From NCBI GenBank assembly GCA_041905595.1, contig JAYRKT010000004.1:106000-169999 (forward strand): a DNA stretch of 64,000 bases, in the 5' to 3' direction. Shown piece after piece: positions 34,928 to 42,135 of the stretch. This DNA comes from Aliitabrizicola sp041905595. GTDB lineage: Bacteria > Pseudomonadota > Alphaproteobacteria > Rhodobacterales > Rhodobacteraceae. The notes under the pieces are model-generated. The model ran no database searches and was not told the origin of the DNA. It saw nothing but the letters and a program-made list of their open reading frames with translations. Made by a program: the position numbers and the translations under genes. The number at the start of each line of letters is the position of its first letter. The first letter of the stretch is position 1.

Positions 34928-36180
34928 GCGCGCCGCCCGTCTTCGCCACGCTCGGGTGCCGGCTGAACGCCTACGAAACCGAAGCGATGAAGGAACTGGC
35001 CGCCTCGGCCGGGCTGGACGGCGCCGTCGTGGTCAATACCTGTGCCGTGACCGCCGAGGCCGTCCGCAAAGCCAAGCAGGAGATCCGCCGCCTGCGCCGC
35101 GAGAACCCCGAGGCGATGCTCATCGTCACCGGCTGCGCAGCCCAGACCGAGCCCGACACCTTCGCGGCGATGCCCGAGGTCGACCGGGTCATCGGCAACA
35201 CCGAAAAGATGCAGGCCGCCACCTGGACCGCGATGGCTGCCCCTGACCTGATCGGCGAGACCGAACGGGTCAAGGTCGACGACATCATGTCGGTCAGGGA
35301 AACCGCCGGGCACCTGATCGACGGCTTCGGCCGGCATCGTGCCTATGTGCAGGTCCAGAACGGCTGCGACCATCGCTGCACTTTCTGCATCATCCCCTAC
35401 GGTCGGGGCAATTCCCGTTCGGTCCCGGCGGGCGTGGTGGTCGAGCAGATCAAGCGGCTGGTGGGGAAGGGCTTCAGCGAAGTCGTTCTGACCGGCGTGG
35501 ACCTGACCAGCTGGGGTGCCGACCTGCCGGGCCAGCCGCGACTGGGCGATCTGGTCATGCGCATCCTGCGCCTGGTGCCCGACCTGGCGCGGCTGCGGAT
35601 AAGCTCGATCGACTCGATCGAGGCGGACGAGAACCTGATGCTGGCGATCGCGACTGAGCCGCGCCTGATGCCGCACCTGCATCTGAGCCTTCAGGCCGGC
35701 GATGACATGATCCTGAAGCGCATGAAGCGCCGCCACCTGCGCGACGACGCCATCCGCTTCTGCGAAGACGCGCGCCGGTTGCGGCCCGATATCGTCTTTG
35801 GCGCCGACATCATTGCCGGGTTCCCGACCGAGACCGACGCGATGTTCGAGAACTCGCTGAAGCTGGTCGAGGACTGTGGTCTGACCTTCCTGCACGTCTT
35901 CCCGTTCAGCCCGCGCAAGGGAACGCCAGCCGCACGCATGCCACAGGTTCCTGGCCCTGCCATCAAGGAGCGCGCCGCCCGGCTGAGGACGGCAGGAGAC
36001 AAGGCCCTGAGCGCCCACCTGTCCGCCCAGGTGGGGCGATCGCTCCTCGTCCTGACGGAGGGTCCGCGTCTTGGCAGGACCGAGCAGTTCGCCGAGGTCG
36101 CATTCGCCAGCGACCAACCGGAGGGCACCATCATCGAAACACACATCACCAGCTATCAGGCCGGACGTCTCTCCGCCTGA
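34924..36180 (+). CDS. mtaB: tRNA t6A37 methylthiotransferase MtaB
   Basis: 418 residues from the ATG at 34924. The N-terminal UPF0004 domain has FATLGCRLNAYETEAMKEL and VVNTCAVTAEAVRKAKQEIR, with TGCAAQTEP as the third cluster Cys. The radical-SAM motif is NGCDHRCTFCIIPYGRG (CxxxCxxC). A TRAM-like C-terminal domain follows. The sequence RKAKQEIRRLRRENP and the absence of MiaB-specific spacing favour MtaB (ms2t6A) over MiaB. Converges on the LacI-type gene; no strong terminator lies between. Confidence 0.9.
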   Translation: MSAPPVFATLGCRLNAYETEAMKELAASAGLDGAVVVNTCAVTAEAVRKAKQEIRRLRRENPEAMLIVTGCAAQTEPDTFAAMPEVDRVIGNTEKMQAATWTAMAAPDLIGETERVKVDDIMSVRETAGHLIDGFGRHRAYVQVQNGCDHRCTFCIIPYGRGNSRSVPAGVVVEQIKRLVGKGFSEVVLTGVDLTSWGADLPGQPRLGDLVMRILRLVPDLARLRISSIDSIEADENLMLAIATEPRLMPHLHLSLQAGDDMILKRMKRRHLRDDAIRFCEDARRLRPDIVFGADIIAGFPTETDAMFENSLKLVEDCGLTFLHVFPFSPRKGTPAARMPQVPGPAIKERAARLRTAGDKALSAHLSAQVGRSLLVLTEGPRLGRTEQFAEVAFASDQPEGTIIETHITSYQAGRLSA

Positions 36181-36258
36181 TTTGCAGAGAGATCGGCATT
36201 CGTTCCCCGTCAATGCGCGCAAGAGAAGGCGATAGCAGCACCACGCGGTTCGGCGGAC

Positions 36259-37287
36259 CTAGGCCCGCCGGATCGTGTCCCCCGGTTCCAGCGTCGGCGT
36301 CAATTCGATTACCTCGCCACCGATGACCCCGCCCCTGTGCTTGCCTGCTATGATTTCGGCCGAGATGCGCCCGATCTCGTAGCGGCAGGCGTCCATCGTC
36401 GCCAGACGGCGCGGCAGGCCATCCAGCAACTCCACGCCGTTGAAGCCAGCCAGACCGAGCCGGTTCGGGATCTCGATCCCTTTCTCCAGGCAGTAGAGCA
36501 GGCCGCCCGCACCGATCATGTCGTTTGAGTAATAGAGGAAATCCAGGTCCGGGGTGCGCGTCAGGATCTCGGCCGTCATCTCGCGCCCCTTGAGCAAGGC
36601 CGAGCCACCGGAATAGAACTCCCGGTCCGCAAGGGCCAGGCCTGCCTTGGCCAGCCCTTCCTCAAACCCGGCGAGCCGTTTTCTTGCGCGGTGATCATGC
36701 GGCATCATCGTGCCCAGAAAGCCGATGCGGCGATATCCGGCGGCGACGATTGCCTCTGCCATTTCACGCCCTGCCCGGCGGTGAGATATCCCGACTGCGC
36801 TGTCGACGGGAGTTCCGTCGATGTCCATGATCTCGACGATCGGAATTCCGGCGTTCGCCAGCATCGCTTGCGAAGCATCGCTGTGCTCGAGACCCGCGAT
36901 GATCACACCAGACGGACGCCACGACAGCATCTCGTAAAGAACCGCCTCCTCGCGCTCGGGCGAGTAATTCGTAACACCTACGACCGGTTGAAGCCCGGTA
37001 TCTTCAAGCGTTTCGGAGATTCCGGTCAGCACCTCGGGGAAAACCATGTTCGACAGCGAGGGGATGATGACCCCAACCAGATTCACCCTCTGGCTGGCCA
37101 GCGCGCCAGCGATCTTGTTCGGCACATAGCCGAGCCTACGCGCTGCATCCAGGACACGCTCCCGCGTGGTATCCGAAACATCCCCTCGGCTTCGCAACAC
37201 CCGGCTTACTGTCATTTCGCTGACGCCAGAGGCTTCCGACACGTCGCGAAGGGTCAGGGTGCGCTTGGGATCGGGAATGCGAGCCAC
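36259..37287 (-). CDS. LacI-family repressor of gluconate-repressor (GntR/IdnR) type
   Basis: 342 residues with a GTG start at 37287; GAGGAG lies about 11 bases upstream. The N-terminal HTH is LTLRDVSEASGVSEMTVSRV, and the hinge helix region is PNKIAGALASQRVNLVGVII. The periplasmic-binding-like ligand domain includes PSLSNMVFPEVLTGISETLE and FLYYSNDMIGAGGLLYCLEK, close to the gluconate repressors. A matching operator (TGTTA-CCGC-TAACA) lies at 37371. The sugar-acid genes it should control are not next to it. Confidence 0.88.
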   Translation of the reverse strand: MARIPDPKRTLTLRDVSEASGVSEMTVSRVLRSRGDVSDTTRERVLDAARRLGYVPNKIAGALASQRVNLVGVIIPSLSNMVFPEVLTGISETLEDTGLQPVVGVTNYSPEREEAVLYEMLSWRPSGVIIAGLEHSDASQAMLANAGIPIVEIMDIDGTPVDSAVGISHRRAGREMAEAIVAAGYRRIGFLGTMMPHDHRARKRLAGFEEGLAKAGLALADREFYSGGSALLKGREMTAEILTRTPDLDFLYYSNDMIGAGGLLYCLEKGIEIPNRLGLAGFNGVELLDGLPRRLATMDACRYEIGRISAEIIAGKHRGGVIGGEVIELTPTLEPGDTIRRA

Positions 37288-37345
37288 TTGGATAGGTTCT
37301 CCTCAAGCCTGCGGACTGATCCCTTGTTAGCGCCAAACTTCCTGC

Positions 37346-37384
37346 TTGTCCAAGCTGTCGGAAATAGCTATGTTACCGCTAACA
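37346..37384 (+). promoter_or_regulatory. Rightward promoter with gluconate-repressor-type operator
   Basis: A -35-like TTGTCC at 37346 and a -10-like TATGTT at 37369 are separated by 17 bases. The operator TGTTACCGCTAACA (5-bp inverted repeat, 4-base spacer) at 37371-37384 overlaps the -10 and the expected start. A further half-site TGTTAGCG lies at 37325. The promoter points away from the repressor gene, but no coding gene follows. Confidence 0.5.
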
Positions 37385-37455
37385 ACTCCGACGAATCCGG
37401 GGCTGGCGATATCCTGCGCGTCTTGCAAGCTCTCAACTCCGACGCAAGGGACCTG

Positions 37456-37490
37456 AAGGGGGAGTGGTGGGCCAAAAGCACTCCCCCTTT
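37456..37490 (+). terminator. Strong hairpin terminator with no gene upstream on this strand
   Basis: AAGGGGGAGTG and CACTCCCCCTT pair perfectly over 11 bp with a 12-base loop and are followed by TCCATTTCC. It lies about 75 bases after the promoter at 37346-37374 and could end a short non-coding transcript of roughly 110 bases. Confidence 0.55.
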
Positions 37491-37561
37491 CCATTTCCTG
37501 CTCTGACGCCAAGACCGGTTGCACTGAAACGCATTTGCCCGCATTTAGGGCTCGGGTGAAC

Positions 37562-37637
37562 GGCCCCGTAGCTCAGGGGATAGAGCGACCGCCTCCTAAG
37601 CGGTAGGTCACAGGTTCGAATCCTGTCGGGGCCGCCA
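37562..37637 (+). tRNA. tRNA-Arg (anticodon CCT)
   Basis: 76 bases with CCA encoded. The acceptor stem GGCCCCG pairs with CGGGGCC, and the anticodon loop is CTCCTAA in an ACCGC/GCGGT stem. It is the last core gene before the mobile island. Confidence 0.97.
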
Positions 37638-37837
37638 CCTTCTGTAGATCTAGGGTGATATTGCAGACCTGAACCACACCGGGTTTGCCGAAGGATGATT
37701 TCGGTCAGTTGTGTGGCCCTGAGATCCGTTTCCAGAGCCACGCAGAAGCTAGCCTACACTTCTGTCGCCGGGACTTCGGCGATTCTCGCGAAGTGCCGAC
37801 GGCTGTTGGACCAGTCCTTCCATTCCAGCAGTGCATT

Positions 37838-38164
37838 TTCGACGGCTTGAAAGCTGCGAAACGGTCCAGCGCGGTGGATGACCTCGACTTGCTGAGCCCA
37901 GTGCGCGAGACCTTAGCCGGTGGATCCAACTGGGCAGAGACCGTTGACGCGATCCGGGCACTGATCGAGCGGATCGTACTGCATCCGGCGCCCGAAGAGC
38001 CGACCGGCTTCTTGATGGATTTCGAGGGGGATCTGGCCGGGATCCTGAGCCTTGCGCGGCAAAGCAGAAAGGCCGGCCCTTACGGTGCCGACCTTTTGCA
38101 AATGAAGCTGGTTGCGGGGGCTCGCAACCGCCGCAAACTACCTGCTCTTCGCTGCACTGCTTGA
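37838..38164 (+). pseudogene. C-terminal remnant of a large serine recombinase
   Basis: About 108 residues with no catalytic domain. The segment AIRALIERIVLHPAPEEPTG, then EGDLAGILSLARQSRKAG and the end MKLVAGARNRRKLPALRCTA match the tail of large serine recombinases such as the intact one at 61588. The frame upstream to 37685 has no similarity that I can see. It lies just after tRNA-Arg and marks the left side of the island. The codons for LVAG coincide with a 13-base sequence repeated at the tRNA-fMet end. Confidence 0.7.
38109..38121 (+). repeat. 13-bp direct repeat, left copy (possible attachment core)
   Basis: TGGTTGCGGGGGC occurs here inside the recombinase remnant and again at 63224-63236, where it is the antisense of the tRNA-fMet 3' end including CCA. 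The two copies bound the island and are read in the same recombinase frame (codons for VAG). Chance or a conserved codon string remain possible. Confidence 0.4.
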
Positions 38165-38465
38165 AGTCGGCTATCGGCCCTCTCCGGTCATTCGAGGGAT
38201 GGTCGTCGCTGCGCTGCAGCCTCTTCGGATCGGACATTCGTGACCGCCGCAGCCATATCGGTGTTTTCGGGTCTGCGATGCTAACACACCTCTGCTGTTG
38301 CGCAGGCATCTGCGCTAATTCGTCCTTCCCGATGAACTGGATCTGCGCGCCCCATGCGTCGGCCGACTGCGGCCAGTCGTGGGACCAGTGAACGTCTAAG
38401 CCGGCGAACCTTGCCAATGATCTAAAGAGAACGCGCGTCCTGTAGCCCAATTTTGAAACAGACCC
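38165..38465. other. Gap after recombinase remnant, no gene seen
   Basis: About 300 bases between the remnant and the exonuclease gene. Open frames here are short and show no coding character. The stretch probably holds eroded mobile-element sequence and the terminator region of the minus-strand unit. Confidence 0.4.
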
Positions 38466-39872
38466 TTAGGCGACGAGCGCGCTGTAGCTGTCGGCCTGTG
38501 CTCGCAGATAGGCGTAAAGTCCGGCCAGCAATTCCTTTTCGGGACCATCCGACACAGAGAGCATGTCCTGCGTGTCGATGATTGCTTTCGGAATTGTGAG
38601 CCAGGGGACGGACCCCTCTTCCGCCATCACTCTGCGGGCAAGCGCAACATCGAAGCGCGCCCGGTCGGCTGCGGACAGCACTTCCGGTGCTTCCATGTAG
38701 ATCAGGCGCTGACCGAGCGCGCGCAGCCTTGCATCTTCGAGATTTGGGAGAATATCCGGCCTTGCTGCCCACGGCGCGGCATGGAAGCGCTCAAGCGCTG
38801 ACAGGTCGGCATTCCCGGTAAATCCTCCGTAGATTTGCTGCTCAAGATGCGGCGATGGCTCCACGGGTTCGCGCATACTCAGATTTGCCTGCAGGAAGCG
38901 CTGCGAGAGCGCGGGATTTGCCTTCAAGGCGGCAGCACGTTGCCGCGAAGTCATCTCATCGGGCTTGCCAAGACGGATGTGAGGCGGCGTTTCATCAAAC
39001 GACTGAATGATCGGCGCGGCATTCATGCGAATGCCACGAACCGGCTTTGGTGATCGCGCGAGCCTCGCCGAAAGCGCAGCGTCGTCAAGGCAGCCAAGCT
39101 CAGAAGGATCGTTCGCGAGGTCGAATGCCAGAAGTTCGGCCCCGTTCTCGGGATTAAGACCAAGCGGCGCCACAAACCAGGAGTAGGGCTTCCCATAGTA
39201 GAAGTCCGCGAGGGTGACGAACTCTTCTTCCTGCAGGAACGCATCAACGGCCGCCTTCTGCGCAAAGCGCAGAAAGCTCGACCAGTGCCCGTCCGCCCTT
39301 TCCATGATGAGACGGCAGACATGGATCATGGCGAGAACATCGCCCATGGCGTCGTGGGCGTCATGGTCGGCAAACCCGTTCGCCGGCGCAAGACGGTCAA
39401 GCTTGAAGCTCGGCCTGCCCCGGTCATCGATGGGAACAGAAAGCGTGTTGGGCGCGAAGTAGCTCACGGCCTGCACCATCCGTAGGCTGTCACTGCGGCA
39501 ATTGCCATTCGTGTTCGTAAGATAGACCGGATGAAGGGTCTGGTAGAGCGCCTGCCGGAGCAGGTGCTCGTCAAAGCTCATCGAGTTATGACCGATGAAG
39601 ATCGCCGGTGACCATGACGCGAGTTTCGTGTGGATGGCACGCATCATCTCGTAGTGCGAAGGCAGCTGCGGATCGAGAAGCTGCGCGACACTCACACCGG
39701 TCACACGCATCGCGCCCGGGGAAGGTACGATGTGGGGCATTAGCCGGCATCTGATCTCAAAGCGCTCGATCTCGTTCAGATCGGTATCCGTCCGGATCGC
39801 TGCGAACTGGAGAATCTGGTCGAATGACGTGTCGGTGCCCGTGGTCTCGGTATCGTAGAAGACAAAACTCAT
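38466..39872 (-). CDS. Exonuclease I (SbcB)-like DEDD exonuclease
   Basis: 468 residues. The DEDDh start is SFVFYDTETTGTDTSFDQIL (Asp7, Glu9), followed by FIGHNSMSFDEHLLRQALYQ (second Asp) and NGFADHDAHDAMGDVLAMIH (the H-D pair). The C-terminal half follows the ExoI layout with IYGGF-type motif (QQIYGGFTGNADLSALERFH) and RLIYMEAPEVLSAADRA. It should digest single-stranded DNA 3' to 5'. It is the last gene of an XRE-ImmA-exonuclease unit, not in a repair context, so a defence or stress role is likely. Confidence 0.85.
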   Translation of the reverse strand: MSFVFYDTETTGTDTSFDQILQFAAIRTDTDLNEIERFEIRCRLMPHIVPSPGAMRVTGVSVAQLLDPQLPSHYEMMRAIHTKLASWSPAIFIGHNSMSFDEHLLRQALYQTLHPVYLTNTNGNCRSDSLRMVQAVSYFAPNTLSVPIDDRGRPSFKLDRLAPANGFADHDAHDAMGDVLAMIHVCRLIMERADGHWSSFLRFAQKAAVDAFLQEEEFVTLADFYYGKPYSWFVAPLGLNPENGAELLAFDLANDPSELGCLDDAALSARLARSPKPVRGIRMNAAPIIQSFDETPPHIRLGKPDEMTSRQRAAALKANPALSQRFLQANLSMREPVEPSPHLEQQIYGGFTGNADLSALERFHAAPWAARPDILPNLEDARLRALGQRLIYMEAPEVLSAADRARFDVALARRVMAEEGSVPWLTIPKAIIDTQDMLSVSDGPEKELLAGLYAYLRAQADSYSALVA

Positions 39873-39902
39873 CGCCGCCGCCTCATCTTCAAGGGTACCC
39901 GG

Positions 39903-40430
39903 TTACATCATCATCAAATTGCCTAGGCGCAGCCGCATCGCCGACGTGGAAACCCTGAACATCTTGGCCAGGGCGCCAACCGCACCTTCGTCATCGATGT
40001 CGATGGGGCCTTGCGCGATCTGTTCACGCAGGAGCGTCGCAGGCATCAGCAGCTCCGCTGCAAAGGCGTTGGCCTCGATCTCCATCCTGTCCGTTCCCGT
40101 CGCCGATTTCGTGTCCCGCATCAGCATTGGATTGCCAAGGTCGACGTGAACTTCCTTGGTGATCTCGGCCTTGTGGAGCGCCAGATGCCCGCATTCATGG
40201 GCGATGGTGAAGCGCTGTCTGTTGGGGTGGTGAAGAGAGTTGACGCCGATGATGGGCGTCCCCTCCTTGATATAGACCATTCCTGAGATCGCCTCATCCA
40301 GCGGTGAAAACCGAAGCTGCGCGCCTTTTGCCTTGGCTATGCGCTCAACCGGAACGGGCGCTGCTGCGATATTCGAATCCTCTAGCCACCGCACGGCCAT
40401 TTCGGCCGGCTTTGTTTTCCCTGATGTCAT
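39903..40430 (-). CDS. ImmA/IrrE-family metallo-endopeptidase
   Basis: 175 residues. The zinc site HExxH is in RFTIAHECGHLALHKAEI, with a downstream Glu in EANAFAAELLMPATLLREQI, the second family motif. ImmA/IrrE peptidases cleave partner XRE repressors to relieve repression after DNA damage or phage signals. The gene overlaps the upstream XRE gene by four bases, the usual pairing. It probably controls the exonuclease and perhaps the divergent ubiquitin-like operon. Confidence 0.92.
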   Translation of the reverse strand: MTSGKTKPAEMAVRWLEDSNIAAAPVPVERIAKAKGAQLRFSPLDEAISGMVYIKEGTPIIGVNSLHHPNRQRFTIAHECGHLALHKAEITKEVHVDLGNPMLMRDTKSATGTDRMEIEANAFAAELLMPATLLREQIAQGPIDIDDEGAVGALAKMFRVSTSAMRLRLGNLMMM

Positions 40431-40792
40431 CTGGTTTGTTTTTTCCCGGTAGGCTTGGGTTGCTGGGGTACGTCGTTGATCAGCTTGCTGATGTCGTGTC
40501 GCTGCTTCTCGGTAACGTCGCGGCCAATCGGAATGACTGACCGCACGATGCTCGTCGCAACGTCCGCAGCATCGGTATCCGGCAGCAGGTCAGCGACCTT
40601 GTTGAGGTCGAGCGCCCGCGCGATGGCAAACAGGTGGTGAACCAATATCTGCTGCCTGCCGGCCTCGATGTTCGCAAGCGAGGCGCGCGAGATACCGATT
40701 TCGGCGGCCGCCTGAGCCTGCGTCTTGCCGGCGCCCGCGCGCGCCCGCCTGATTTTTTCGCCGATCTGGAGGTAGAGCGTCGCTGATTCCAT
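40427..40792 (-). CDS. XRE-family repressor paired with ImmA peptidase
   Basis: 121 residues. The helix-turn-helix covers about 9-65: IGEKIRRARAGAGKTQAQAA, AEIGISRASLANIEAGRQQI. The C-terminal part is charged and may dimerise or be the cleavage region. It starts the minus-strand unit and faces the ubiquitin-like operon across 171 bases that contain a palindrome at 40843, its likely operator. Confidence 0.9.
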   Translation of the reverse strand: MESATLYLQIGEKIRRARAGAGKTQAQAAAEIGISRASLANIEAGRQQILVHHLFAIARALDLNKVADLLPDTDAADVATSIVRSVIPIGRDVTEKQRHDISKLINDVPQQPKPTGKKQTR

Positions 40793-40842
40793 GGCTCATC
40801 GTGACCACAATCAGCGCAGATGTCAATCTGGTAAACATCTGA

Positions 40843-40857
40843 GTTTGCATCGCAAAC
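40843..40857. promoter_or_regulatory. Palindromic operator between XRE gene and ubiquitin-like operon
   Basis: GTTTGC-ATC-GCAAAC is a perfect 6-3-6 palindrome. AAAC-N6-GTTT partly overlaps its left side and another AAAC lies on its right, so several repressor sites may be stacked here. Position and symmetry fit binding by the XRE protein and common control of both divergent units. Confidence 0.55.
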
Positions 40858-40963
40858 ATTTGTCATGCTTGCGGACTTGACACTCGACACCGAATCTCCG
40901 ACACTGATGGCAGGGCGGTGCCTCCGGCAGCGCCAGTCACAAACGGAATCGAGGTATCGAGCC

Positions 40964-41224
40964 ATGAACGTACTGACCAAAGACCGCCCCACCCCTGACC
41001 GGCCGGGACCGCCCATCCAGCTGTGCATCGAAGGGACCCTTTTCCCTTGGGAATCCCGCACGATTACGACCGAACAGATCGCAGCCCTCGGCGGTTGGTA
41101 CGCGTCCCAGGGCGTGATCGAGGTCGACAAGGACCAGAACGAGCGCACGCTGGCGCCGGGTGAAACGGTCGAACTGAAGCCCGGGGTGTCGTTCGGCAAG
41201 AAGCTCTGCTTCAAGCGGGGCTAG
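40964..41224 (+). CDS. Ubiquitin-like protein, multiubiquitin-domain family (single domain)
   Basis: 86 residues from the ATG at 40964; the frame is open upstream but overlaps the control region. One beta-grasp-like domain (about 18-85): IQLCIEGTLFPWESRTITTE, QIAALGGWYASQGVIEVDKD, then VELKPGVSFGKKLCFKRG. This is the pattern of the bacterial multiubiquitin domain, here in a single copy. The chain ends KRG with one glycine, not GG. It is followed by E2-like, JAMM and E1 genes, so it is presumably the modifier that is activated and attached. The target is unknown. Confidence 0.8.
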   Translation: MNVLTKDRPTPDRPGPPIQLCIEGTLFPWESRTITTEQIAALGGWYASQGVIEVDKDQNERTLAPGETVELKPGVSFGKKLCFKRG

Positions 41225-41227
41225 GCC

Positions 41228-41617
41228 ATGAACGCGCGCATCAGGGCAGAGCTGGAGCTGCTCCGGCAGCACTTTAGCGAAGTAGGCTACGAGCATCACG
41301 GCGCAATGCACTGGTTCAGCGTGGGACCGCTCAGGACACCTGCGCCATGGTCCCCGGAGACGGTGAGCGTGGCGTTCACGGTCACCGAGGGACACCCGGG
41401 AACACCACCCTACGGGTTCTTCGTACCCGCTGCGCTCACTCTCAATGGCGCGCCCCCTACGGAGAACGGTCCGCCGGCGCCGCCGCCGTTCCCGGGGAAC
41501 TGGCGGTTCCTTTCATGGCAGGCGGAAGGATGGGTCGCGACGGCTGATATCCTTACGGGCTCAAACCTGTGGGGCTGGGTGAGGAGCTTTCCGCATCGCC
41601 TCAAGGAAGGCCTGTGA
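41228..41617 (+). CDS. E2/UBC-fold protein of the prokaryotic E2 family E type, without cysteine
   Basis: 129 residues. The E2-like core runs from GYEHHGAMHWFSVGPLRTPA through VSVAFTVTEGHPGTPPYGFF (the P-x-x-P-P-x-x-F turn typical of UBC folds) to WRFLSWQAEGWVATADILTG and a C-terminal helix. It contains no cysteine at all, so a classical thioester E2 reaction is excluded. Known members of this family lie beside multiubiquitin, JAB and E1 genes, as here. It may be a scaffold or use a different chemistry. It starts three bases after the Ubl stop and overlaps the JAMM gene. Confidence 0.75.
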   Translation: MNARIRAELELLRQHFSEVGYEHHGAMHWFSVGPLRTPAPWSPETVSVAFTVTEGHPGTPPYGFFVPAALTLNGAPPTENGPPAPPPFPGNWRFLSWQAEGWVATADILTGSNLWGWVRSFPHRLKEGL

Positions 41618-42135
41618 TGCAAGGGCATGTTCTTACAATGCCGCCCGCAACCTGGGACCGCGTATGGCGGCACCTGCTGCCCGATGACACGGACAGGGAA
41701 CAAGCCGCGTTCCTGTATTGCAGGTATCGAACACAAACATCCGGAACACATTTCGAAGTTGCGGACCTTCGTCTTCTGGAGGGAGCTGACTTCGCGTCCC
41801 AGTGCGGCGACTATATCGAGCTGACGGATGCGGCGCGGATCGGCCTGATCAAGCACGCTCACGCAACCTCAACCTGCCTTGCCGAGCTTCACTCTCACCC
41901 CGGCCCGTGGCCCGCAGCCTTCTCGCGGGCAGACCGCAGAGGCCTCCTTGAGACGGTGCCGCACATGCGCTGGCGGCTGAAAGGCGCGCCTTACCTCGCC
42001 ATGGTCGTGGCGACCACCGGGTACGACGCGCTCGTGTGGGCTGCCAGCACCACACCCGAGCCCCTGCTATTCATTGAGGCGGGCGACCGGAGGATACCGC
42101 CTGAAAACCGTTCTCTAGAAGGATGGAAGCGATGA
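41617..42135 (+). CDS. JAMM/Mov34 metalloprotease (deubiquitinase-like)
   Basis: 172 residues from the ATG at 41617. The JAMM zinc motif is LAELHSHPGPWPAAFSRADR, giving His92, His94, Ser103 and Asp106, with Glu28 as the likely catalytic base. The fold is that of Rpn11/CSN5-type enzymes, which cut isopeptide bonds after ubiquitin-like tails. In this operon it probably matures the Ubl or removes it from targets. Both ends overlap neighbouring genes, which indicates tight co-expression. Confidence 0.88.
   Translation: MQGHVLTMPPATWDRVWRHLLPDDTDREQAAFLYCRYRTQTSGTHFEVADLRLLEGADFASQCGDYIELTDAARIGLIKHAHATSTCLAELHSHPGPWPAAFSRADRRGLLETVPHMRWRLKGAPYLAMVVATTGYDALVWAASTTPEPLLFIEAGDRRIPPENRSLEGWKR

Noticed and set aside
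34924..36180. MiaB identity for the methylthiotransferase
   Set aside because: The gene follows dapF and its sequence pattern fits MtaB better; both enzymes share the same motifs, so a search would settle it.
37749..38450. Minus-strand frame opposite the recombinase remnant
   Set aside because: Its sequence is explained as the antisense of the remnant and a degraded gap.
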